Assembly: GCA_030670165.1 (NCBI GenBank)
Contig: DAOVCF010000071.1
Span: forward strand, 1 to 9,327
Origin: Candidatus Stahliibacteriota bacterium
GTDB lineage: Bacteria; Hydrothermota; Tepidihabitantia; B3-TA06
Length of the DNA stretch: 9,327 nt
Direction: 5' to 3'
Position 1 is the stretch's first letter; each line of letters starts with the position of its first letter. Under the pieces are notes generated by a model that saw only the letters and a list, made by a program, of their open reading frames with translations, searched no databases and had not been told where the DNA came from. The position numbers were made by a program, and so were the translations under genes. Shown piece after piece: positions 1 to 9,296 of the stretch.

Positions 1-1
1 G

Positions 2-415
2 AAGGGAAAAACCATCGAAGAGGCCGAGAATGTTACGTGGAAACAGGCTGCAGAGGAGCTTGATGGACTTCCTCCTGTAAAGATGCACTGCGCGGTGCTG
101 GCTGTGGACGCCTTGAAATCGGCAATCGAGCAGTGGAAGGAGAAGAAAGGGCTTGCGGATAAAAGACCCACCACCCCGGACAAGGTGCTTCGCAAGCTGC
201 GCAACGTTTTAAACCCCCTGACCGGCGCATCCATCGTACGCATGCAGCTCATTAGGGATTTCGACGTCAAGGATGGGGTGATAACCATAGACCTCGATTT
301 GACCCCAGACCATAAGTTCGCATCCCATATCAAAGAAGAGATCCATGAGAAGCTCGATCATCTCTGGGATGTCAAGGAAGTGAAGATAAACTTCGTGGGC
401 GAGTCGGAGTCCTAG
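2..415 (+). CDS. NifU/IscU-type Fe-S cluster scaffold fused to a DUF59/MIP18-like domain (5' partial)
   Basis: The reading frame is open from the window edge, so the N-terminus lies outside; the in-frame ATG at 83 is internal. The visible protein is 137 residues. The first ~50 match the C-terminal part of NifU/IscU scaffolds: GKTIEEA, then LDGLPPVKMHC with the third cluster-ligand cysteine at codon 83+6 (positions 89-91), then LAVDALKSAI. IscU proteins normally end just after this helix. Here a short charged linker leads into ~75 residues resembling DUF59/MIP18 (SufT, PaaD and Mrp N-terminal type): VLRKLRNVLNPLTG, IVRMQLIRDFDV, ITIDLDLTP and VKEVKINFV. The usual Cys-Pro motif of DUF59 is replaced around DHKFA. 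Family knowledge says IscU/NifU assembles 2Fe-2S or 4Fe-4S clusters in the cytoplasm, and DUF59 proteins assist maturation. That the fusion combines these roles is inference. No clear terminator follows the stop. Confidence 0.85.
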   Translation, partial: KGKTIEEAENVTWKQAAEELDGLPPVKMHCAVLAVDALKSAIEQWKEKKGLADKRPTTPDKVLRKLRNVLNPLTGASIVRMQLIRDFDVKDGVITIDLDLTPDHKFASHIKEEIHEKLDHLWDVKEVKINFVGESES

Positions 416-458
416 ACAACATCCCTCCGAAAAGTTGTTGGGTGCCACATTGAGATAT

Positions 459-502
459 TCGATTAAGTAGCCCACTTGACAAATTGCGTTTCATCGATTA
501 AG
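459..502 (+). repeat. 9-bp direct repeat flanking the -35 element
   Basis: The nonamer TCGATTAAG occurs at 459-467 and again at 494-502. The first copy lies just upstream of the TTGACA at 476-481; the second overlaps the proposed -10 region. Start-to-start spacing is 35 bp. This placement would suit a regulator bound at two sites, but no known operator is recognised and chance is possible for a 9-mer. Confidence 0.35.
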
Positions 503-504
503 GT
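476..504 (+). promoter_or_regulatory. Putative sigma70-type promoter for the transglutaminase-like gene
   Basis: A perfect -35 hexamer TTGACA at 476-481 is followed, after 17 bp, by TAAGGT at 499-504, which matches only three positions of TATAAT. Transcription would start near 511, about 30 nt before the ATG at 540. The -35 is convincing and the -10 weak, so activator dependence is possible. The other two promoters in this window share the same exact -35. Confidence 0.5.
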
Positions 505-539
505 TAGTTAAATCTTGTTAACCCTACCGAGGAGGAGAT

Positions 540-2735
540 ATGACCGCCTTGTTCGTTTTGCTTTCTCTCGTTTCAGCGGGTGACGTGAATCGGGGGATAA
601 CTACTGAGGTGTGGCCGGTGGAACCTGAGGCTGTCGTTGGGGAGATTACGGAGCCCTGGCAGGCAGAACCGCCGGGGTTGCGGGTCGTTTATGACAGCCA
701 GACCTATGACACACTCTCTTTCCGCATGCTGCTTCCCCCTTTGACTGGCCTTGTCCTGCGCTGCGATCCTGACGCCCTTACCCTTGCCGATACCCTTGCA
801 CCCGACTACGGCCTGACTGCAGATGCCGAAGCCGCGGTCGCCGCAGCACCCGCCTGGATGAGACCTGATCTCGTGGATAACCTGATGCAGCTGATGTCTA
901 CAAAACAGAACGCGTTGGCTGAGATGATCCTGAACCCTACCGATCCTCGCTTGCGCGACGAAATCGCATTCCAGGCGGCGCATATCTCACCTCTACACCT
1001 CATGACTATGAACCTGTCCGTCATAACGAGCAATCTGGATTCACTGTTTGCTATCGACGACGATTTGCAATACGTGGAGATCGTGGATTACGGTAACCCT
1101 GCAACCGATGATGATTATTACTCCACCACTCGCTACACGGCGCATGAGGGCGGCTCAGACGTGACGTTCGAGATTCCTTATGAGATCTACTACTGGTACG
1201 TGATCATGCCGCGGATCACCGACGAGTTTCCCAAGATCATCTACGAGCGGTTCTGGCGTGAGTTTCTCTACTACGATAACGGCACCACCTCATACACCGC
1301 GAATCCAGCAGGAGATCCCTATCCGCTTCTGCGCGACGTTCTTGATGATATTACCTACGTCTGGGACGGCGAAAAGCACGTCTGGCCCAGTGATAGAGAC
1401 ACTACTTCAGATATGTGTGCTCTCGACGCCGTCGGCTGGTGGACATCAAGGGTCCTGCCGAGTAAATATACTGGTGGTCCTCGATATATTCAGCCCAATC
1501 AGCTCGCCACCTGTCATTACGGCAACTGCGGTGAGTGCCAGGATCTTTTCTGCGCCGGGCTCAGAACCGGTTTGATCCCTGCCCTGGGCACGATGGACAT
1601 TAACGAGGATCATGTGTGGAACGCGTTCTGGTGGCCGTTTGACTATGCTTCACCAGATGAGGGCGTATGGTACGAGTGTCAGGTTGATCTGGGCGGTGGG
1701 GTAACGCACGCTGCGGATTCAAACACCTCCTACGACGATGATCGCACGGGCAGCGCCAAGCACTGTTCAATGATCTGGAACTGGCGGCCTGACGGTTTTC
1801 AGTGGAGCACTATTGAGATGTACTCGGATTACTGCACCCTGACCGTTGCCGTCTACGATACGGCCGGCAACCCTGTACCAAACGCGGATGTCAAGCTCTC
1901 AAGCGAAGGCTGGCACACGATTCAGAAGTATAAGGGGTTCTCCGGTATCACCGACCGCAACGGCGTCTTTACTACAACCCTGGGAGAGGAACAGAACTAC
2001 TACGCCTCGGCCTACCTGGAAAGCCTGGGGCAGATTATCGATTCCGCATCGGCCCTGGCTGGAACGCATTTTTCTATCCCCTGCACACTAACCACGAACT
2101 ATAAGCCCCAGCCACGCGAACTTGAGTTCTCTACATACGAGCGCTTCCCGATCGAAGGAAAGATTGATTCAGTCCTTCCCTTACCATCCGAGGAAGTCTG
2201 TTACATTGTATTCTTCAACAACTATGCTGAGATGGGAGAGGTTATCTCCGGCACCGTCTCGTTTGAGGGTACGGATTTACGACTTCAGGCCGATGCCGAG
2301 TATGATCTGGGACACTGCCCTACCTATTCCTACGAAGAGAGGCCGAGCCAATCCGCTGTTCAGTTTGCACCCGGCAGGCTTACCGATTTCATGATCACGG
2401 ATTATGAGGGTGTGCGCGTTTTAGGGGTGGCCGAGCCCTCCTCGCCCTCCTCTGTGATGCGAGAACCGCTACTGCTCCAGGTGGTGCCGTTTTCTCGAGG
2501 CAATGTAACAAGCTTTACGATCACCGGCTGCCGTGAAAGCGTGAAGCTGGCCATCTATGACAAACTCGGACGCAGGGTATATGAAACTTCAGCTGATCCC
2601 GATCCCTCAGGTAACGCTACTGTAAAGTGGCATGGCGCAGATCGCGTGGGGCAGGCTCAGCCCTCAGGTGTCTACTTCGTACGGGTCCAGTCCGGCGACC
2701 AGCAGTTGACCAGCAAGTTCGTTATGCTACGCTGA
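540..2735 (+). CDS. Secreted transglutaminase-like protein with C-terminal FlgD/type IX-like sorting module
   Basis: The protein has 731 residues. The start is the ATG at 540: a GGAGGAG Shine-Dalgarno lies at 531-537 and an in-frame stop at 519-521 leaves no earlier start. Residues 1-13 form a short hydrophobic signal (cleavage likely after VSA) lacking the usual positive n-region. Residues ~14-250 are not recognised. Residues ~260-390 carry the transglutaminase-like core: GNC330GEC with RTGLIPA, then DH358VW, then VD383LGG, consistent with a Cys-His-Asp triad. Residues ~432-505 resemble a carboxypeptidase-regulatory/Ig-like domain (VAVYDTAGNPVPNADVKL). Residues ~640-731 resemble FlgD-Ig or type IX C-terminal domains (VKLAIYDKLGRRV, then GVYFVRVQSG). 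About a dozen cysteines suggest disulfides outside the cytoplasm. The fold can perform crosslinking, proteolysis or deamidation; the actual reaction and substrate are unknown. Confidence 0.85.
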   Translation: MTALFVLLSLVSAGDVNRGITTEVWPVEPEAVVGEITEPWQAEPPGLRVVYDSQTYDTLSFRMLLPPLTGLVLRCDPDALTLADTLAPDYGLTADAEAAVAAAPAWMRPDLVDNLMQLMSTKQNALAEMILNPTDPRLRDEIAFQAAHISPLHLMTMNLSVITSNLDSLFAIDDDLQYVEIVDYGNPATDDDYYSTTRYTAHEGGSDVTFEIPYEIYYWYVIMPRITDEFPKIIYERFWREFLYYDNGTTSYTANPAGDPYPLLRDVLDDITYVWDGEKHVWPSDRDTTSDMCALDAVGWWTSRVLPSKYTGGPRYIQPNQLATCHYGNCGECQDLFCAGLRTGLIPALGTMDINEDHVWNAFWWPFDYASPDEGVWYECQVDLGGGVTHAADSNTSYDDDRTGSAKHCSMIWNWRPDGFQWSTIEMYSDYCTLTVAVYDTAGNPVPNADVKLSSEGWHTIQKYKGFSGITDRNGVFTTTLGEEQNYYASAYLESLGQIIDSASALAGTHFSIPCTLTTNYKPQPRELEFSTYERFPIEGKIDSVLPLPSEEVCYIVFFNNYAEMGEVISGTVSFEGTDLRLQADAEYDLGHCPTYSYEERPSQSAVQFAPGRLTDFMITDYEGVRVLGVAEPSSPSSVMREPLLLQVVPFSRGNVTSFTITGCRESVKLAIYDKLGRRVYETSADPDPSGNATVKWHGADRVGQAQPSGVYFVRVQSGDQQLTSKFVMLR

Positions 2736-2808
2736 TAGGTGCGTTAAAAATGGGAACGGGAAAGGAGCATAGGCACTGTCCGCTAACCATCTCTTGGCGC
2801 ACAGACTC

Positions 2809-2879
2809 GGTTTGTTTGACAACCTTTGCTATCACGGGTAGAATCAAGTAGAGCATAGATGAAACGATGCAAACAAACC
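2809..2879. repeat. 10-bp inverted repeat spanning the C25 protease promoter
   Basis: GGTTTGTTTG at 2809-2818 is the exact reverse complement of CAAACAAACC at 2870-2879. The left arm runs into the -35 hexamer (2816-2821). The right arm ends one base before the Shine-Dalgarno (2881-2885). Only the right arm would be in the mRNA, because transcription should start near 2851, so any role would be at DNA level (operator or looping). The repetitive GTTT composition makes coincidence possible. Confidence 0.35.
2816..2844 (+). promoter_or_regulatory. Sigma70-type promoter for the C25 protease gene
   Basis: TTGACA at 2816-2821 is perfect. A 17-bp spacer separates it from TAGAAT at 2839-2844, which matches TATAAT at five of six positions. 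A start near 2851 gives a leader of about 40 nt before the chosen ATG at 2891. The gene therefore appears to be transcribed separately from the transglutaminase-like gene ending at 2735. No intrinsic terminator is evident between 2736 and 2815. Confidence 0.75.
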
Positions 2880-2880
2880 T

Positions 2881-2885
2881 GGAGG
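2881..2885 (+). promoter_or_regulatory. Shine-Dalgarno that fixes the protease start at 2891
   Basis: GGAGG sits 5 nt before the ATG at 2891. An in-frame ATG at 2867 has no comparable upstream site, and starting there would put eight polar residues ahead of the signal peptide. The Shine-Dalgarno is also part of a small potential hairpin: AAACC (2875-2879), loop TGGA, GGTTT (2884-2888). This might modulate initiation, but a 5-bp stem is weak. Confidence 0.7.
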
Positions 2886-2890
2886 TTTTG

Positions 2891-5800
2891 ATGAGGACCA
2901 ATGGCCGTAGTATTCCCCTACTTGCACTTGCCGCGATATCGTTGCCCCTTGCGGCCGGGGTGGTTCAAGCGGGCGAGCTGCAATACGTTTTAGAGTTTTC
3001 CTCAAGCGAGCTTCGTATAGAAACGGTTGGTGAGTATACCCTTATCTCGTTTTCCGACGCCTGCTACGACGCGGAGCCCGGGCATCCGCTCGTGCCCTTT
3101 ATGGTCAAGCGCTATCTCCTTCCAAGGGGTATGCGCGTAAGCCGGGTTCGTCTTGAGGTCTTAAGCATCAGGACGCTTAGCGTGGCTAAACCCCTCTATC
3201 CTGCGCAGCCTGCCAGGCCATTGAGCTGGGAGGAGATTGAGTTTGTCGAGCCGCTTGCAGAGGTCTATTCCTGGACTGTGCCCTTGTTCGATTTCCAAGC
3301 CGAGCTCTTATCCGAGGGTCTGCTGGAGGGCGAACGGATCGCGGCGATTGCACTGCGTCCTATCCGCTACGTACCTGCCCAGGGCAAGATAGAAGTTGCT
3401 GAAAACATGGTACTTACGATCGAGTACGAACAGGATTTTTCTTATTCCTCGCTCGGTTCTCTTTCAGTTGGCCAGACAGCGGGTCTCAGGCAGAGGCTTC
3501 GGGGTTTGGTCGAGAACCCTGAGTTGGCCGGCGCGCTTACAACCTTCTCGGTCCCTGCCCCTGACGAGTATCGTCATGTCATCGTGACGCCCGCATCGCT
3601 CGTAAGTTCGTTTCAGCCGCTTGCCGATTGGAACACAAGGCTGGGTGATCGGGACACGGTTGTTTCTTTGGAGAGCATTGATGCCGGTTTTAGTGGCCGG
3701 GATCTTGCCGAGAAGATACGCAACTTCGTCTCTTATGCACACGAGGAGTGGGGGCTTGAGTATCTACTGCTTGGAGGAGACGCAAATCTCGTACCCACCC
3801 GGGATTGCTGGGTGGTACAGAGCGGCTGGTGGCCTCATCCATACGATACGATCCCGACGGACATGTATTTCGGAGCCCTGGATGGGGACTGGGATGCCGA
3901 CGGCGATGATGTCTTCGGGGAGATGAACGACAACCCTGACCTGTATGCCGAGGTTGCGGTTGGTCGCGCCTGTGTTGACAATGCAGACCAGGTTGAGCTT
4001 TTTGTTGATAAGGTGAAGGCCTACCAGGAGAATCCGCCTGAAGGCTTCGCCGACAAGCTCATGCTGCCCGCGGAGATCTTATGGACAAACCCCTATTACC
4101 CGGGCGACGCGACCAATAACAGTATCGCTAACTTCGCGCATCCTGCAACGAGGATCGCCAGGATGTACGAGACCCAGGGAACGCTGTCGCGTACAGCGGT
4201 CCAGGATTCGCTTAACGTTGGTGTGGGGCTCGTCCATCACATAGCCCACGGCAACGTAATCGGCATCTCATGTGCGAATGGTCTGTTCATCACCACCCAT
4301 GCGAGCAATCTTACCAATGCTGGCAAGACCCCGGTGTACGTTTCCATCGCATGTTTGGTAGGCGCGTTCGATTACAACAGCCCTGACTGTCTGGTTGAGG
4401 CGTTCCAGAATGCGGAAGAAGGTGGCACGGTAGCCTGGGTAGGCAACTCCCGCTACGGCTGGGGTACACCACCAGTACGCGGTCCCTCCGAGGACCTGGA
4501 CGTATCCTTCTTCGAGACCCTCTACGATAAGGCGAACCCCGAGGCGGGCCCGACCCTTATTGCGGCCAAGGACGATAACGCCGGATACTGGGGCTCCTAC
4601 TGGGTCGGACGCTGGTGCATATACGAACTCAGCCTGCACGGCGATCCTGCGATGCCAATCCATTCGCGTGAGATCTCGGCTTTCATCGTCACCCATGACG
4701 AGCCGCACGCAGGTCCTCAGACCTTCAAGGTCACGGTCGGCTCAGAGGCCGGTTACCCGGTTGAGGGTATGCTCGTTTGCGTTCGCCAGGAGCCTTACGT
4801 GTATGCCTGGGCAAGAACCGACGCTTCCGGCGATGCCTATCTGGATATCAGCCCGGTAGCGGGTCCGATGAGTATTGCCGTGAGCGGGGCAAATCACCGT
4901 GTGTGGATTGACAACGATCTTGAGGCTCGGGGCCGCGACCTTGCATGTACCCGCATCATCGAGCCGGTGGGCAAGATCGAGCCGGAAGAGATAAAGCCCA
5001 GAGCGGTTATCGCCAACCTCGGCGGAGGCGTGGATTCCTGCTTTGCCAAGTGCCGTATCACAGGGCCGAGTGCCCACTACGAAAAAGGCGATCTTGAGGG
5101 CATCGTTTACCTCGATCCGGGCGAAGAGGACGACGTAAACTTCCCCTTATGGATGCCACCGGGTGGACCGGGGGACCGCTACAGGGTCGAGGTGACCGTA
5201 TACCTCTGGCCTGAGAAGACGACAGAGGATGAGAATCCTTCTAACAACACCCTGGTCGATTACTGTACGATCCTTGCCGGTGTAGAGGTCACGGCCACGA
5301 CGATCGTAGCGCCTGAGCAGGACTCAGCCTGTGCACGGACGAATCCTGAGGCGTGGTTTACGAGTCTCGGCACACTCCCTGCAAGCGAGTTCTACTGCCA
5401 CTCGGAGATCGCCTCTATGAGCTATCATACCGCGCCTTACCACGACAGCTTCTACGTGGCAGGGCCTTTGGAGCCCGGCGACTCTACTAACGTGAAGTTT
5501 GCCTCCTGGGTCTGCTCGGACAGCCTCCTGTACATGGCCACCTTCTACGCCACCAGCGCAACCGAGGATTATCTGGCGTCCACCACTATGGGGGTTATGT
5601 TCCAGGGTGTGCCTTGGACAGGCATAGCTGAAGAACCAGATGTGCTTCGGATAGAAATTGCAGGGCCTAATCCTTCTGCAGCAGGCACCTTTGTGAGTTA
5701 CTCTGTTGGGACCCCGACCAAGGTAACAGTTCGCATCTTTGACGTGACCGGTAAGCTGGTGCGTACGCTTCAGGAGGGCGAGCTTTCAGGAGAAGGCAGT

Positions 5801-5914
5801 CTTTCATGGGACGGCACCGACGATGCCGGCCGCAGGCTTTCAGACGGCCTTTATTTCATACGGATAACCACGCCAGGCTTCACGAGAACCGTCAAGATCG
5901 TTATGGTCAGATAA
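2891..5914 (+). CDS. Secreted gingipain-family (peptidase C25) cysteine protease with C-terminal sorting module
   Basis: With the start at 2891 the protein has 1007 residues. A signal peptide covers ~1-26 (MRTNGR, a Leu/Ala-rich core, cleavage after VQA). Residues ~30-220 resemble the C25 propeptide. The catalytic region begins near E226 (YRHVIVTPASL, then YLLLGGDANLVP). It contains an Asp-rich probable calcium loop (D331-E344), the family signature AVG358R with DKVKAY, catalytic HIAH453G, SIAC488LVGAFD, and the closing HGDP at 583-586. The His-Cys spacing of 35 is close to the 33 in RgpB (H211/C244). An Ig-like domain (~595-690), a CARDB-like domain (~700-795) and an unrecognised segment (~797-910) follow. 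The C-terminus (~920-1007) is a FlgD-like/type IX-type module (VRIFDVTGKLVRTL, then GLYFIRI). The family cleaves extracellular proteins after propeptide removal; Arg or Lys specificity cannot be read here. Downstream lies the 23S unit with its own promoter. Confidence 0.92.
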   Translation: MRTNGRSIPLLALAAISLPLAAGVVQAGELQYVLEFSSSELRIETVGEYTLISFSDACYDAEPGHPLVPFMVKRYLLPRGMRVSRVRLEVLSIRTLSVAKPLYPAQPARPLSWEEIEFVEPLAEVYSWTVPLFDFQAELLSEGLLEGERIAAIALRPIRYVPAQGKIEVAENMVLTIEYEQDFSYSSLGSLSVGQTAGLRQRLRGLVENPELAGALTTFSVPAPDEYRHVIVTPASLVSSFQPLADWNTRLGDRDTVVSLESIDAGFSGRDLAEKIRNFVSYAHEEWGLEYLLLGGDANLVPTRDCWVVQSGWWPHPYDTIPTDMYFGALDGDWDADGDDVFGEMNDNPDLYAEVAVGRACVDNADQVELFVDKVKAYQENPPEGFADKLMLPAEILWTNPYYPGDATNNSIANFAHPATRIARMYETQGTLSRTAVQDSLNVGVGLVHHIAHGNVIGISCANGLFITTHASNLTNAGKTPVYVSIACLVGAFDYNSPDCLVEAFQNAEEGGTVAWVGNSRYGWGTPPVRGPSEDLDVSFFETLYDKANPEAGPTLIAAKDDNAGYWGSYWVGRWCIYELSLHGDPAMPIHSREISAFIVTHDEPHAGPQTFKVTVGSEAGYPVEGMLVCVRQEPYVYAWARTDASGDAYLDISPVAGPMSIAVSGANHRVWIDNDLEARGRDLACTRIIEPVGKIEPEEIKPRAVIANLGGGVDSCFAKCRITGPSAHYEKGDLEGIVYLDPGEEDDVNFPLWMPPGGPGDRYRVEVTVYLWPEKTTEDENPSNNTLVDYCTILAGVEVTATTIVAPEQDSACARTNPEAWFTSLGTLPASEFYCHSEIASMSYHTAPYHDSFYVAGPLEPGDSTNVKFASWVCSDSLLYMATFYATSATEDYLASTTMGVMFQGVPWTGIAEEPDVLRIEIAGPNPSAAGTFVSYSVGTPTKVTVRIFDVTGKLVRTLQEGELSGEGSLSWDGTDDAGRRLSDGLYFIRITTPGFTRTVKIVMVR

Positions 5915-6028
5915 AACAGCTTCACCACGAGGTATTGGTTGGTTGATATGTAACATTCAGTAGAGAAAAACCAGAGGTTGCACAGGAGTGATTTAAAAGT
6001 TTTCTAGGAAGCTAACTTAGTCGGGAAC
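5915..6028. other. Intergenic spacer, no gene recognised
   Basis: No credible reading frame, tRNA or strong terminator is visible between the protease stop and the rRNA promoter. The only pairing seen is a trivial AACC-AGA-GGTT at 5969-5979. An A/T-rich stretch (ATTTAAAAGTTTTCT, ~5991-6005) lies about 60 bp upstream of the rRNA start. It could be a distal UP-like or nucleoid-protein site, but it is not at the usual -40 to -60 position. No 16S rRNA 3' end or spacer tRNA is present. Confidence 0.6.
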
Positions 6029-6056
6029 TTGACAAGTGGGGAGATTAGACTATAAT
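6029..6056 (+). promoter_or_regulatory. Perfect-consensus promoter of the 23S rRNA unit
   Basis: TTGACA at 6029-6034 and TATAAT at 6051-6056 are both exact consensus hexamers separated by 16 bp. Transcription should start near 6063, about 100 nt upstream of the mature 23S 5' end. It is the strongest promoter in the window and its position directly ahead of the 23S leader implies that this 23S is not dependent on an upstream 16S promoter. Confidence 0.85.
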
Positions 6057-6099
6057 CCTTAATTGGAGGGGCAAGAGAGGTGGTAGGAAATTTGAACTG

Positions 6100-6120
6100 T
6101 GGAAGGACAGAGTCTTTCCA
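6100..6120 (+). promoter_or_regulatory. boxB-like leader hairpin
   Basis: TGGAAGGAC (6100-6108) pairs with GTCTTTCCA (6112-6120) across the triloop AGA, giving a 9-bp stem with one G-U pair. It lies between the start site and boxA, the same order (boxB then boxA) as in enterobacterial rrn leaders. The functional assignment is by position and structure only. Confidence 0.55.
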
Positions 6121-6124
6121 TGGG

Positions 6125-6138
6125 TGTTCTTTGGAAAA
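6125..6138 (+). promoter_or_regulatory. boxA antitermination site in the 23S leader
   Basis: TGTTCTTTGGAAAA closely resembles rRNA boxA elements (the TGTTCTTTGAAAA type of Gram-positive bacteria and TGCTCTTTAACA of E. coli). BoxA RNA binds NusB/NusE (S10) and allows RNA polymerase to transcribe long untranslated rRNA without Rho-dependent termination. Its presence directly before the 23S supports this being an autonomous rRNA transcription unit. Confidence 0.75.
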
Positions 6139-6140
6139 TT

Positions 6141-6162
6141 GGGAGTGCAAGCGGAGAGTACA
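6141..6162 (+). other. 5' arm of the pre-23S processing stalk
   Basis: GGGAGTGCA at 6141-6149 is the exact reverse complement of TGCACTCCC at 9190-9198, beyond the 23S 3' end. Closer in, GAGAG at 6154-6158 can pair with CTCTT at 9183-9187, and AAGTTCAAG (6162-6170) with CTTGAACTT (9174-9182) continues the helix into the mature ends. Such stalks are the RNase III substrates that release pre-23S rRNA. This one encloses only the 23S. Confidence 0.8.
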
Positions 6163-9182
<3,020 letters not shown>

Positions 9183-9198
9183 CTCTTAATGCACTCCC
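9183..9198 (+). other. 3' arm of the pre-23S processing stalk
   Basis: CTCTT (9183-9187) and TGCACTCCC (9190-9198) pair with the segments at 6154-6158 and 6141-6149 upstream of the 23S. The outer 9-bp arm pairs perfectly. Together with the matching 5' arm this defines the precursor ends. Confidence 0.8.
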
Positions 9199-9206
9199 TA
9201 CTCTAA

Positions 9207-9237
9207 CCCCAAGTTTTTACAGAGTAAAAACTTGGGG
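9207..9237 (+). other. Perfect 14-bp hairpin in the 23S trailer
   Basis: CCCCAAGTTTTTAC (9207-9220) and GTAAAAACTTGGGG (9224-9237) are exact complements separated by AGA. No U-tract follows on either strand, so it is not a canonical intrinsic terminator. It could be a processing or stability element at the end of the transcript, or a backup termination site. Confidence 0.7.
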
Positions 9238-9251
9238 ACCCCGATAGAATA

Positions 9252-9282
9252 CCCCACGCATCTACTACGTGCCTGCGCGGGG
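9252..9282 (+). other. Second, imperfect GC-rich trailer hairpin
   Basis: CCCC-A-CGCA (9252-9260) can pair with TGCG-C-GGGG (9274-9282) with one A-C mismatch and a loop of ~13 nt. The short alternative CACG (9255-9258) with CGTG (9268-9271) competes with it. GGGGACCCC occurs twice, at 9234-9242 and 9279-9287, at the 3' side of each of the two trailer hairpins. Confidence 0.45.
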
Positions 9283-9296
9283 ACCCCAAAGATTTT

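Noticed and set aside
83..85. ATG at 83 as the start of a 110-residue protein
   Set aside because: The frame stays open to the window edge and the upstream residues match the NifU/IscU family, so the gene begins outside the window.
416..445. Terminator after the NifU-like gene (ACAAC...GTTGT)
   Set aside because: The stem is only 5 bp with a 13-nt loop and has no U-tract.
573..983. 136-codon minus-strand open frame opposite the transglutaminase-like gene
   Set aside because: It overlaps the coding strand of a gene with a recognisable catalytic domain, and its translation shows no recognisable features.
2867..2869. ATG at 2867 as the start of the C25 protease
   Set aside because: It lacks a Shine-Dalgarno, whereas the in-frame ATG at 2891 has GGAGG 5 nt upstream and begins a normal signal peptide.
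4268..4708. 146-codon open frame on the minus strand inside the protease gene
   Set aside because: It is antisense to the well-supported catalytic domain, shows no family features and has no credible initiation region.
9183..9296. Possible 5S rRNA after the 23S
   Set aside because: The segment is about the right length, but the conserved 5S core (GAACTCGGAAGTTAAG type) and the 5S fold are absent; the segment consists of stalk arm and hairpins.
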